This document shows, in pieces, positions 46,747-57,848 of a DNA stretch of 64,000 bases. Position 1 is the stretch's first letter. Every line of letters begins with the position of its first letter. The position numbers and the translations under genes are program-made. The stretch is from Inonotus obliquus (lineage: Eukaryota > Basidiomycota > Agaricomycetes > Hymenochaetales > Hymenochaetaceae). A model generated the notes under the pieces. It had not been told where the DNA came from. It saw only the letters and a program-made list of their open reading frames with translations, and did not search any database. Where the stretch lies: assembly GCA_032164295.1 (NCBI GenBank), contig JAJHTX010000005.1:620001-684000 (forward strand), in the 5' to 3' direction.

Positions 46747-47259
46747 CTATGCCAGAAGGTAAAGCAACGCGTCGAAGCAAAATATTAGTAAATACGCACG
46801 TGCATACGGTATATTCGTTCCTTCGAACCTGCGACGACAATGACTTGATACCGCATGCGGAATTGGTGTATACATATGCAATGCCATTCGCATGCGAACG
46901 CAAGTACTTCGGGGTACTCGGTAAAACCCGAGACGTATGTATAAGGGGTAAAATAACTTGAAGTAGAGAACTCTCCATGTCTTCTTGCCGTAGTAAATGG
47001 AGCTGAGCATGTATGAGATGTCTGATGCATGTGGTTCAAAGGAGTTGGAACCTCTCGGATCTAGAGGATAATCAAGAGTCTTCCGATGTAAAAGCGGTGC
47101 GATCATCCCAACAGCGCGTTCGTTTGTATAGGAGAAGAAAACAGAAACGAATTTAGGTAGGTACTTGATCAGCGTGAGGTGATAGCGCCAGCTCGTGGTT
47201 ATCGGAGATTGCCTGTTAAGGGGTCGATAATCAAGAGATAGACAGAGCTTCAAGATCAA
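46747..47259 (-). CDS. Orphan open frame of 170 codons, doubtful gene
   Basis: An uninterrupted minus-strand frame with aromatic-rich, basic composition (YPLYIRLGFYRVPRSTCVRM and similar). No domain, signal peptide or paralogue seen. It is longer than most chance frames nearby, but there is no supporting evidence of coding. Confidence 0.15.
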   Translation of the reverse strand: MILKLCLSLDYRPLNRQSPITTSWRYHLTLIKYLPKFVSVFFSYTNERAVGMIAPLLHRKTLDYPLDPRGSNSFEPHASDISYMLSSIYYGKKTWRVLYFKLFYPLYIRLGFYRVPRSTCVRMRMALHMYTPIPHAVSSHCRRRFEGTNIPYARAYLLIFCFDALLYLLA

Positions 47260-47516
47260 GAATGTGATTTAGCATTTTTTCACCACATTGCACTTCTAGC
47301 AGTTTGCGTCATGGGATATAATCATGAGATAATCAATAACATACAGGAGTACTTCAGACTTCGAACCATGATAAGGATATCTGTGCCTGAATGGCTCTGC
47401 AGTACATCAGGTTCGGTGAGAGAATTAGGAAAAGGCAAGGTGCAAGTCAAGATCGGAATGAGCATTGCTATTACATTCATTCGTACCGTATGAGAAATAA
47501 CTACCTCGTCTTTAAT

Positions 47517-48868
47517 TCAATCGAGAGATGGACGGCAGACGAGCAGACCTTCCTGATAAAGGCCAGAGACGAACAGAGCACCGGTCCGAGAATCCCTCAA
47601 TCCTGTTGTACTCCCAGCAAAAATCACTCCATCCCCTTGATAGACTGTTTCGATCTTATGACTCGAAGAAGCACTCACGCGACGTGCCGCAGGGAACGGA
47701 GTGTTCTTATCGTCGTTATCCCGTGATTCACCTTCAGCACGTTGCGTAAGTGATACAATCCAGCTCGGTGTGTTTACGTTCGTTTTATTTGCTGCAACTG
47801 CGATGAGGGCAGGGAAATATGGGTGTCCGGCGACCAGGAGCTCTCCATCGTCATCATAGTGCAGGTTGTCTGGGGCGAAAGGCACGGATGCGTAATTCAC
47901 GTATGTGAGACTCTCAGTGCCATCAGCGTTCTGCTTCCGGTTGAAGAAATACACCCGTGCGTATGACGAAGAGGCAACTGCGAGCGTTCGTCCATCCGGA
48001 GACAGTGCGATACCGTTCGGGAAAGGAACACCGAGCTTGGCTATGTCATGTCGAATGACGGTCTCATCGGGAACAGTGTCATTTGTGATAGACACATGAG
48101 ACAAGAAGGCCAGAGGGAGACCGCCAATGGTCTCGACCATGGGAAGAACCTTTCCAAGAACGGAAGGAAGACGACGGGTCAGGAGGTGGTCGTTTGAGAC
48201 GAAGAAGGACGTCGAAGAGGTAAGCGCAAGTGCATTGGGGGAAATGAAATAACGTGAGGTGATTGTTCGGACGAATTTTGCCGCGTCTGTATTAGCTGGA
48301 TCGATAAGGAATTGCTCGACAGTCGTGTTATGCCGTCCATGATTGACGACGAACATATTCGAGGACGAGCCAGACGTGGAAGGCCAGATTTGTACGCCAA
48401 GTGGATGGAAGTCCTTGCCATCAGGATAGCCCTGGAGTGTAAGCTCGTGCACCATCTCCTGCTTTTCATCGAATTCAACAAGCCATAGGGCCCCGCGCGG
48501 GTTCGGATCTCTAAGCGGGCCCATGACTGTATTCCAGTTCTTCCGGTTGGGATCACAGGTAGCTACGACCTTCCGGTCCACTAAGTTGCCCTTTTCATCG
48601 AAGAAGTCCCAGAACGTCTCATCTTCGCAGTACCCGAGACGATTGTCATCTGAATACAGAGTGTGACAACTACGGCTCGAGCTTTTCAGCCCGCCCTTTG
48701 CCGCGAAGTACTCCAAAGGGAGTGGGGGTTGCGAGAATGCGAAGTGGATTATTGATACTCGCCACGCGACGATGGCCTATTCAGAACAATTCATTGCCGA
48801 TACCCTTTGCGACATAAGCTACCTACCAGAATCGCCGCACAAAGCGCGTATCCCCTTGTTGAACCCAT
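47517..48868 (-). CDS. Paraoxonase-like lactonase/arylesterase, membrane-anchored
   Basis: Two exons. Exon 1 (MGSTRGYALCAAIL, ATG at 48866-48868) splices over a 49-nt intron to AIVAWRVSIIHFAFSQPPLP, giving an uncleaved-looking N-terminal hydrophobic anchor. The six-bladed beta-propeller then has LGYCEDETFWDFF, WNTVMGPLRDPNPRGALWL, DFHPLGVQIWPS, MFVVNHGRHNTTVEQFLI, SNDHLL, PFPNGIALSPDGRTLAVASS, and FAPDNLHYDDDGELLVAGHP. The Asn of NGI, the Asp-Asn of PDNL and the GHP turn line up with calcium-binding and active-site positions of human PON1 (N224, D269-N270). The end is SGLYQEGLLVCRPSLD. It likely hydrolyses lactones or aryl esters in the secretory lumen. Divergent from the APC6-like copy A. 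Confidence 0.85.
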
Positions 48869-49236
48869 CGTCGTTGACAAGAATGAAGGCGACTTGCTGA
48901 TGATTCTCTGTCGGGATGGAAATTTGTAACCGATCCGGATCAATATTGTGAGAACTAAGGCCGCATCTGTCACGTGCAATGATCGACGCGACGATTTCAA
49001 CAAACGCGTCTCGCCTTTCATCTGGTGGCTCTCGTATCGAATATACCTTAACCATCAACGACCATCTAACGAGATTTCTGAGGGTAATGCCCAAAGAAAT
49101 ATTCGACTTCAACACCATTCAAGCCATCATACTCCATTCCCTCGATACCTAATTGCCATTTCCTTCAGATCCGCAACAGTGTGGCTCGTTCAGCTCGACC
49201 TTCTCATTAGACCCTTCACATCCCACCCAGTCGTAT
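48869..49236. promoter_or_regulatory. Divergent promoter of paraoxonase and APC6-like copy A
   Basis: It contains the palindrome CACGTG (48971-48976) within TGTCACGTGCAATGATCGAC, which is repeated nearly unchanged in the second unit (CACGTG at 52922-52927). An ACGCGT box also occurs at about 49003. At 49106-49108 the sequence reads ACT where the second copy has its start codon ATG, so the ancestral N-terminal coding part of APC6 copy A is now non-coding or alternatively started. Confidence 0.5.
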
Positions 49237-51716
49237 ATGGACGCGAATTGTGAAAAAAGTAAGATGCGAGACACGTTGGAACTAGATCCGAATCGTTCGA
49301 CGCTTACTGTATCTCCTCTACTTTCTTCTCCGAGTCGAATGCATAAGGATAAGGAAGTTGCTGGTGACACCCACCCGATAGGAAGTGTTATGACAGCGGC
49401 CGTGCCCCTTGGGACGGATGCATGTGAGAGATATGACCCTCTGACCGGACGGTCTATAGTGCACCGAATGCGCCGCTGGAGGCACACTGCCATCAGACAA
49501 CACCGGTATGTAACCGCACAATTCTGGGGCGACAAAGTGTTCAGCTGGACAAGTGAGTATCACTGTTACCGATTACCTGTAAATTCAGGACTGAAGATTC
49601 TACAGAAAACATGCACGATGCGTTCTGGCTCGCCCAGATATACTTCGATATGTATCAATATTCTCGTGCTGAGTGGCTCCTTACCCGGCCGTTTAATGGC
49701 GATGGACCGATAGAAAATGAGAATCTAAACCCAGGCATGTTCGATCCAACGAATGTCCTTGGCCGGGAGATAGGCCGCTACAAGGGAAGGGGAAAGGAGA
49801 CTGGTGAACCACCTCCCCCTTCTCGCCGAGCTCCGCCACCAGAGGTCGCAATGGACATACCTCCACGATTCCGCATACCCGGTGGGATACATATACCTCC
49901 ATATCGCGCTGGGAGAACGTACACACTTTTGAAGTCGAGTCTGGCCTGCCGATGCCTCGCCGCTCATTGTCAAATCCAACAAGGGAAATGGTCTGAGGCG
50001 AAAGCGACGTTGGGTAAATCAAATTCATTCAGAGGGAAGGTCAGCGTTGGTCAGGAGATAGCTGGTATAGATGGTGGCATCAAGGTAAATATCTAGCTTC
50101 CAGTTATTGATTGAGTCTCACCGATGATAGTTTGAAGCATCAATGTGTTATTTACGTGGATTGCTAAACCTGAAACTGAACCGTGATGAGTTCGCAAAAC
50201 AGAGTTTCATGGAGGCCCTGGTCCTGGACGTGAAATGTTACGAAGCCTTTAATCGACTCATCAGTGGAGAAATGATGACTGCAGACGAGGGTTCGCTTAA
50301 CTTCCTCACGTTCGCCCCGCTGAACTATGCTGAGTATTCCGATAGAATGGGAGTTTGTTCAGAGTCTGGCATATAAGCAGCAAGTTCCCGAAGACGCTGA
50401 GTTCGTACGCCTCATCTACACCTCGCGACTACACAAGTACAAACATGCCGAGGAGCACGCTCTGACGAGACAACGGCTCGTAGAAGAGTATGGACTCAAA
50501 GATAACGTTGACGTCCTCTACAGTTTCGCTGATGCTGCCTACACTCAATACAAATGGATGGACTGCTTCACACTCACCCAACGAATCCTCTTTCTCGTCG
50601 ATGTCCACGAGCGCAGCATGGCACTGCACATCGCATGCATGTACCACCTCCCCCATTTACATCCCAAGCTCTTCGTTCTGGCTCATGAGCTGGCAGAGAA
50701 AGAACCTGAAGCGGCTATGAGCTGGTATGCTGTTGGTATGTGGTATCTTAAATCGAAGAAATGGACGGTGGCACGGAAGTATTTCAGTAAGATGTCGTTG
50801 ATGGATCCGCAGTCCGCTGAGGCGTGGATTGCGTTTGGGCATACGTTTGCGTTGGATGGTATGCATGACATTGCTGTTACGGCGTACACGACTTGTGCCC
50901 GTCTATTCAGAGGGTACGTCGACTCTTATGGCTGAACCAGTGCTTGAACCTAAAGTACTTTCCTTGCAGATCCTATCTACCGTTAGTATTCATCGGAATG
51001 GAACACATCATGCTTTCAAATTTAGGTATGGCCGACGAAAAGTTGAACGCAGCAGACAAAATGTGCGATGGTGATCCCTTACTGTACAACGAACGAGGAG
51101 TAATGGCTTTCAATCGTAGAAAGTAAGTCGACAAAAACCCAATTCGGAAGTCTTAACTCAACAACATCTTGCTGATTCCCTCAGTTACGAAACCGCGGCA
51201 ACACTCTTCCAAAAAGCTCTAGAGATCTCAGAGGTTTCACAAAGTCCTCAGGATAATTGGTCAGCAACATATGTAAACCTCGGCTCTGCATATAGTAAAC
51301 TGGGACGTTATGAAGAAGCGTGTGGGGTATATCGGAAGGTTCTGGAGAGGGATTCGCGCCATGCAACTGCGCTTGCGCTTATGGGAAAGACGTATATGCT
51401 TATGGGTCGATTCGATGACGCTATTCAAAAGTTTCACGAGGTAAGTTATCATCATAGTATATCGATTTCAGGTATGCCTATACTGATGAAATCGGACTAC
51501 GTATAGTCATCAAGCATCAACCCGACAAACGGCTACATCATCGAACTCCTCAACCTCTCACTCAAAGCTCGTTTAGATTTCGGATCCAATACATCTAAGC
51601 CATCTAAGCCATCTAATTCGCTCGCTTCCGACCTAAACCGAAAACCAAACATTGTAGTAAATGGAATCGAGGAAGAACAAGCGAAGAATACAGAAAGGAC
51701 TGAAGCTATTACATGA
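49237..51716 (+). CDS. APC6/Cdc16-like TPR subunit of the anaphase-promoting complex, copy A
   Basis: About seven exons and about 700 residues. TPR helices include FWLAQIYFDMYQYSRAEWLL, MCYLRGLLNLKLNRDEFAKQ, WEFVQSLAYKQQVPEDAEF, VLYSFADAAYTQYKWMDCF, MSWYAVGMWYLKSKKWTVAR, LLYNERGVMAFNRRN, YVNLGSAYSKLGRYEEACGV and GKTYMLMGRFDDAIQKF. The order and the ERGVMAF repeat are those of Cdc16/Cut9/APC6, a scaffold of the cell-cycle ubiquitin ligase. It carries a proline-rich insert near 49730-49920 (EPPPPSRRAPPPEV) that copy B lacks. The start codon of copy B is mutated to ACT here and a base is missing soon after, so translation probably starts at MDANCEKSKM, about 50 residues later. It may be N-terminally shortened but is otherwise open. 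Confidence 0.78.
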
Positions 51717-51969
51717 AAGTACGAAGGTATCTCATTCTAATTTATCCTTGGAGGGATTGATTTGGTTAGTGATGGAATGATCTCTGGATGACATATCTGT
51801 TTGTTTTCCCTTTCTTTCTGTTGTATTGCCGTCATTGGTAGTAGGAAGAAGGAATAGAAATATGTACTTATATTGGGATAATGGAACATCTGCTTGAAAA
51901 TAGTCATACACGTATACCAGAAAAGCACGTACTAAAGTACAATAGCCCGAAAACAACGGACCACAGACG

Positions 51970-52762
51970 GTTGAAAAAATCTAGGTAGAAACTGGGAGGG
52001 ACTGTGGAAGATGGGAAAGATTACGTGTTTACGGTGACAAAGCAGCAGCCTGGGTTTAGACAACAACGATGGCAACAACAATGACAACGGCGAAGACTCG
52101 GAGTACTTATGCGCAGCAAGATATATACTGTAACACGATCATCGACGCATCCAAAAACAGATGAGTGACGCATTGACACCTCACCTTTCTCTCACCACCA
52201 TCTCATTTTTTTTCTATCCACTCGTCTGAATATTCTGAAATATTCGCCTCAATCGAGAACCTACACGGTCCTCACTAGATTTTGGAGAACTCAGGACAAT
52301 CAGACGACTCAGCAGGATTGCTGATATTCCGAGTCGCAAACTGCAAACTACTCAGGGTACATATAAATGAGTCTAGGATCGGGATTGCAGTATTGTCGGA
52401 ATACTGAGGCTTTATGAGGAAGAGCATTGGAGTTTCGGCCACTAAGAAGGGACTCGGAGTCAGTGGTAGCGGGACAATCGCAAGAAAACATTCACGGAGA
52501 TAAGGAAGCTGATAAATTGATATTTCACATCGCAGAGGGGTTTACAATATTTATCAGATTTAATGCTGACAAGTATGGTGTACTTGACTCAGATTTAGAT
52601 TGTTCTATCGGATCACTCTCTTTGATTGAAGGAAACACAAACTTTTGAGCCTCTGGCGCTTTGATTGTTTAATGTTTATTAGCATCGAAGGAATTTCCGG
52701 TCATCTCGACTAATAAGCAGTCAATTCGATTTTTCAGTGAAGATTTCGAACCAAAGATATCT
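51970..52762. other. Spacer between the two APC6-like units
   Basis: Non-coding as far as visible. A 73-codon frame (52427-52648) is unsupported. The left boundary of unit 2 is at about 52763, where the paraoxonase exon copy ends in a stop. Confidence 0.4.
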
Positions 52763-52805
52763 AAAGAGCCGTTGTCCAAAGCGCGTATTTTCTTGTGGAA
52801 CCCAT
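52763..52805 (-). pseudogene. Truncated copy of paraoxonase exon 1
   Basis: The minus-strand reading MGSTRKYALWTTAL then stop corresponds to MGSTRGYALCAAIL of the intact gene at 48868. There is no donor, second exon or propeller after it. It was carried with the divergent promoter during duplication and cut at the breakpoint. Confidence 0.75.
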
Positions 52806-53058
52806 CGTCGTTGACAGAGTGTTCAAGGCGGAAGGATCTGTTGATTCTTGATTAGATTTGTAACCGATCAAATCATCAATCCAATCCGGATCAATATTGT
52901 GAGAACCAAGGCCACATCTGTCACGTGCGATGATCGACGCGACTTCGAACGCGGTCTTGACTTTCCTGCTAGCGGCTTTCGTATCAAATGCACCTCTACC
53001 TTGACCAACGACGAACACCTGGCAGGATTGCCGAGGTTAATTCACATACAACGACGCG

Positions 53059-55486
53059 ATGTCAACCCCACCCGAATCATCATACTTCATCCCCTCGATA
53101 CCTAGTTTGCCATCACCTTCAAGTTCGCGACGGCGTGGCTCGTTCAGCTCGACATTCTCATTTGACCCTTCATATCTTGTCCAGGCGTATAATGACGCGG
53201 ATTCTAACAGAGGTAAGACGCGAGATACACTGGCATTAGATCCGAATCGTTCGACGCTTACTATATCTCCTCTAGTTCAACCGCGTAAGAGTAAAGAAGG
53301 TGCCGGTGACATGCACCCGTTGGCGCATGATTTGACTGCGGACTTGCTCCTTGATACGCAAGAAGAGGAAGAATGCTATAATCCTCGGGCCGGGTGGTCT
53401 ATAGTGGATCGAATGCGCCACTGGAGAGACGATGCCAGCTTGCAACACCTGTATCAAACTGCAGAATTCTGGGCCAACAAAGCGCTCAGCTGGACAAGTG
53501 AGTATCAATGACTTCGGCTACCTGGAAAGTCAGTACTTAAGATGCTACAGACGATAAGGACGATGCGTACTGGCTCGGCCAGATCTACTTTAATATGGAA
53601 CAATATTCTCGTGCTGAGCGGCTTCTTACCCGGACGGATTGTGATGCCGCTGAGAGAATGTACGCATTTGTGGACATCAGTATTGCCTGCCGATACCTCG
53701 CCGCTCAATGTCAGATGCAACAAGGGAAGTGGCCTGAGGCGCGTGAGATGTTGGGTGAATCAAATCCGTTCCGAGGGACGGCCGGCTTTGGTCCGGAATT
53801 TGCTAGTACAGATGGTGGAATTAAGGTAAATATCTAGCTTCTAATTATTGATTGAGTCTCATCGATGATAGTTTGAAGCGTCAATGTGTTATTTACGTGG
53901 ATTGCTAAAACTGAAATTTAACCGCAAGGAATCCGCGAAGGAGAGCTTCATGGAAGCTCTGGCCTTGGATGTGAAGTGCTATGAAGCCTTCGATCAACTC
54001 ATATATGGAGAAATGATGACTGTAGATGAAGGTTTGCTCAACTTCCCCACGTTTTCCCCGCTGAACTATGCTGAGTATTTCAATAGAATGGGAGTTTGTT
54101 CAGAGTTTATTATACAAGCAACAAATCCCCGAAGACGCCGAGTTCGTACGACTCATCTACACCTCGCGACTACACAAGTATAAACATGCCGAGGAGCACG
54201 CTCTGGCAAGACAACTACTCTTAGAAGAGTATGGACTCAAAGATAACATCGACGTCCTCTACAGTTTCGCCGACGCTGCTTACACTCAGTTCAAATGGAT
54301 GGACTGCTTCACACTCACCGAACGAATCCTCTCACTCATCGATGTCCACGAGCGCAGCATGGCACTGCACATCGCATGCATGTACCACCTCCCTCATTTA
54401 CATCCCAAGCTCTTTATTCTGACCCAAGAGATGGTCGATAAGGAACCAAAAGAGGCTATGACTTGGTATGCTGCTGGTGTGTGGTATCTTAAATCGAAGA
54501 AATGGGCGGAGGCGCGGAGGTATCTCAGCAAGGCGTCGACGATGAACCCGCGGTTCGCTCCTGCGTTAATCGCGCTTGCGCATTCGTATTCGTTTGAGGG
54601 TGAGCGTGACTATGCTGTTACGACGTATTCGACTTGTGCCCGTAAATTCCCAGGGTTAGTGGCTTCCTGTCATCGCATTCTGAAATTCAGTGCTTGAACC
54701 TGAAGTACTTCTCTTGTAGGTCCCATCTACCGTTAATGTTCATCGGAATGGAACACGCCATGATTTCAAGATTCGACATGGCCGATGAAGCGCTGAACGC
54801 AGCGGACAAGATGTGCGATGGTGATCCCTTGCTATGCAACGAACGAGGAGTAATGGCTTACAACCGTGGAAAGTAAGTCCACAAACCCATAGCAAGATTC
54901 TAACTTAAACTCAACCCACCTTGCTCCAGTTACGAAGCCTCCGCTGCACTCTTCCAGAAAGCAGTAGATATCTCAGAGGTTACACAAGGTTCACATCATA
55001 CTTGGTCAACGACATATGTAAACCTCGGCTCTGCACATGCTAAACTGGGACGCTATAAAGAAGCGTGTGAGGCCTATCGAAAAATCTTGGATAAGGATCC
55101 GCGTCATACAAGCGCGCTTGCGTTTATGGGGAAGACGTATATGCTAATGGGTAGACTGCATGATGCTATTGAGAAATTTCAGGAGGTGCGTTATCATCTT
55201 AGCATACTTCTTATAACTTATCAACCTACGCCATTCCTATACTGAAACGAAATTGGATTCCGTATAGTTATTGAGTATCGATCCACTAAACGAACGTGTC
55301 GTCGAACTACTCAACCTCGCACTCGAAGCCAATCTGGATTTCGGACCTAGTCCACTCACGATGGAGGTAAATGAAGAGAAACTCGCGAAGAACAAGGAGA
55401 AAATCAAGGCTGTCAAAGCTGCGAAAGTTCCTCATGCACTTTTGGCGTGGAACGATCCGCTTGTAGAGGATGAGATGTGCCAGTGA
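53059..55486 (+). CDS. APC6/Cdc16-like TPR subunit, copy B
   Basis: Same exon layout as copy A, about 690 residues, with the complete N-terminus MSTPPESSYFIPSIPSLPSP then RRRGSFSSTFSFDPSYLVQA. TPR pieces include YWLGQIYFNMEQYSRAERLL, ACRYLAAQCQMQQGKWPEAR, MCYLRGLLKLKFNRKESAKE, DAAYTQFKWMDCFTLTERIL, LLCNERGVMAYNRGN and ALAFMGKTYMLMGRLHDAIE. The end is basic (KNKEKIKAVKAAKVPHALLA). APC6 is normally a single-copy essential scaffold of the anaphase-promoting complex. This copy has the more complete start, so it is the better candidate for the original function. The insert between repeats is short (RTDCDAAERMYAFVDIS) compared with copy A. Confidence 0.82.
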
Positions 55487-56000
55487 TGTGATGAGATGAT
55501 CTTTAGATGACCTATTTACTCTTTTTTAAACTTCTTGTTTTTGTTTCGTGTTGCTTGATGTGTATTGATAGCATTGGCAGTAGGCAGTGGGGCAGTGGTG
55601 TAGTGGGAATAAGGAATAAAGATTTGTACTGTACTTACTTGTATTGGGATACGGAACAGGAAACACGAAACATGAAAATAATATGAGCTTGACTTTAGCT
55701 ATGGTTAAGAAAGGTAACACGTACACGTATATATGTCAAAAGCAAGTTTCACAGCATGCACGAAAGCATAATAACCAAAAACAAAATAACCAAAAACAAC
55801 GGAAATCGGACAATGGAAATCGGACAATGGACAATGGACATTTCGGATAGAATAGGTAGGAACTGCGGGGGAACTGGTGGAAGATGGGGAGATAAGGGAA
55901 CAAAAATAGCAAATTGGACAACGACGAGTGTACATGTATAGCAGCGACCAGCGAGAAGTCAGAAGTGAGAGCGAAGAAATAGGGCAGCTGACACGCAGGA
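55487..56000. other. Intergenic, short repeats
   Basis: A-rich with local duplications: aataaccaaaaacaa and cggacaatggaaat-type phrases repeat at 55775-55850. No gene seen; it lies between convergent genes. Confidence 0.5.
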
Positions 56001-57848
56001 TTAGACAATCGCTTTGACGAGAGTTGGTGGTTCATCAGCATCGAAGAGGGGATTTCTGGAGTTTCTGGATTGAGTATTACTGTGTAGCAATTCAAGCTTT
56101 CAGCGGATTTGCGGATTTTCGAAACATTCATACTAAAGCACATTTCACTCACCACAAAAACAATCAAAGTCATCTCTCCTCAAAAGCTCCTCAAAAGCTC
56201 AAAGCCAAAACGAATTCTCATCAACCCAAGGTCCATTCTCCATAGCTTCCACAAACTGTCTAAAAACCACTTTCTTAGCTTCAACATCAAAAAACCCGTC
56301 AACGTCAAATCCATCTTCAACTTCTCTCAAAGCATGTTTCGGTAATACGATTCCATCCACTTTCCTTTCATAAACGATCCAATCCAACTTGTTATGATAA
56401 ACCGTTCCGAATAATCCTCCTCCTCCTCCACTACTGTTGCCACTAGAACCGGTACTGCTACCATGGCCTCCAGGAGTACCACCAGTAACCCATTTACCGA
56501 CTTTGACTGACTTGAAAAGTATGGCGTCGCCTGGGGAAGGTGAGGGTAGGTCTCTGCCTAGACGGGATTTACTTGTGAAACAGGTTACGCGGAAACCGCG
56601 TTTGGCGGAGTAACTTGAGGCGTCTGCTAGGGTTAGGCTGACGCAGAGTTCTAGAAGTACAGAGAGGGAGAGGAGAGGAAGATGGGAGATGGGAAGATGG
56701 TAAGTATATGCACCTTTTCTTTTGTTGAGGTGTATGGTGTGATGACGTACCGCCTGAAATTGTTGTTGATGGTGCTTTGATACTTTCGACGATCCCGAGG
56801 ATAGGAGTCATCATTCCTTCTGTGAGAGAATTGAGAGGGGGATACGACGTGAACTAGATCAGATAGGGGTGAAAGGTTAGAAATGATTCAGTTCGTGAAA
56901 CTTGATAATTGATGAAGAGACAAACGAAAAACGAATACGAACATTGGAAGTATCTCCTATATTGAGTGTTCTGTTGGCTGGAGAGGTTTTGTGAGCTGGT
57001 GTTCGAGGTTGTGATAATCCTGGATCGTCTAAGGATGACTTTAGATTGGCAGATTCGGGACGGGCGCGTTCTCCTTGATAATCACGACCTGGTACTTTAA
57101 AATTCAATCAAATCCATTTCGGCGTCTTATTCCTGTATGCAGACGTACCATCTCGAGAGTCAACTATGATCCCATCAGGCATACAAACACCGCCTCTCAC
57201 AGACTGAATCGCAACATCACCACTAAACACCAACGAGAAAGGAAGTATTTCCCTTCCATATTGACCAAGCTCGCGAATGGTTCGTGCACCTTTGAGAGAG
57301 ACCTTGATTTGTTGGTTTATAGCAAACACGAATCGAGAGAACTCGGTACAGTTGATGAAGACTCGAAGAGCTTTGTTGGCGTCGTGTCTGTCTGTCTGAG
57401 GGTGGTTCTGGTTCTGGTTCCGGCTATGGTTTTGCGTGTTTGGATTTGTAGTGTCTGGCGTCGTGTCATGTTTTGATTCGGCTGATGAAGGTGGAACCAA
57501 GAGGATTTCAGTCTCCTTCTGGGATGATCTCGTCTCATGAACGACGCCTTCTATCCATCCAATCTCGGCGTCCGAACCCGTACCCCTGGATCTATCACCA
57601 AGTACGCCCTCGATTTCATTCCACTTTCTCGAATACGACAAATCATCAAAGAAGGTCGCGGAAGATGTTTGCTTAGCTTTCATCGTCGACATTGGCGGAC
57701 AACTTTCGTAGACGTGGTTCGATGGTAATGGTGGTGCTGGTTGTTCTGGTGATGATGGTGATGGTTGACTTACAGGAGCGAGCTCTATTGCTGTCATTGT
57801 TGTCAATGACTCATGAAGCGATGTGATATTGGACCTGATGCATGACAT
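56001..57848 (-). CDS. POT1-like telomere end-binding OB-fold protein
   Basis: About five or six exons. The N-terminal exon (57108-57848) has Pro/Ser-rich leader SPSSPEQPAPPLPSNHVYES, then FDDLSYSRKWNEIEGVLGD, GWIEGVVHETRSSQKETEIL, a disordered Asn/Gln insert, and ALRVFINCTEFSRFVFAINQ with GREILPFSLVFSGDVAIQSV, an OB-like fold. After linker exons comes a second OB-like part: TPILGIVESIKAPSTTISG, LSVSLTLADASSYSAKRGFR, VTCFTSKSRLGRDLPSPSPG, DAILFKSVKVGKWV, then VYHNKLDWIVYERK. The latter fits the Telo_bind OB fold of POT1. The last exon reads NPLFDADEPPTLVKAIV. POT1 caps telomeric single-stranded DNA. The family call is moderate: linker exons and the splice before the last exon are uncertain, and another OB protein is possible. 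Confidence 0.52.

Larger units (their letters stand above)
48830..51960. repeat. Tandem duplication unit 1 (paraoxonase exon 1 + APC6-like gene)
   Basis: Collinear with 52763-about 55680 at the DNA level: paraoxonase first exon, divergent promoter, whole APC6-like gene including intron positions, and 3' flank (the tacttatattgggata-like block near 51865 matches 55630-55655). Confidence 0.75.
52763..55680. repeat. Tandem duplication unit 2
   Basis: Counterpart of 48830-51960. It contains the paraoxonase exon fragment, a promoter with conserved CACGTG and gatcgacgcgac, APC6-like copy B and a similar 3' flank. Many synonymous and intronic differences show that the event is not very recent. Confidence 0.7.

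Noticed and set aside
46747..47259. The 170-codon orphan frame as a confident gene
   Set aside because: No domain, homologue in the window, signal peptide or splice context; kept only as a low-confidence entry.
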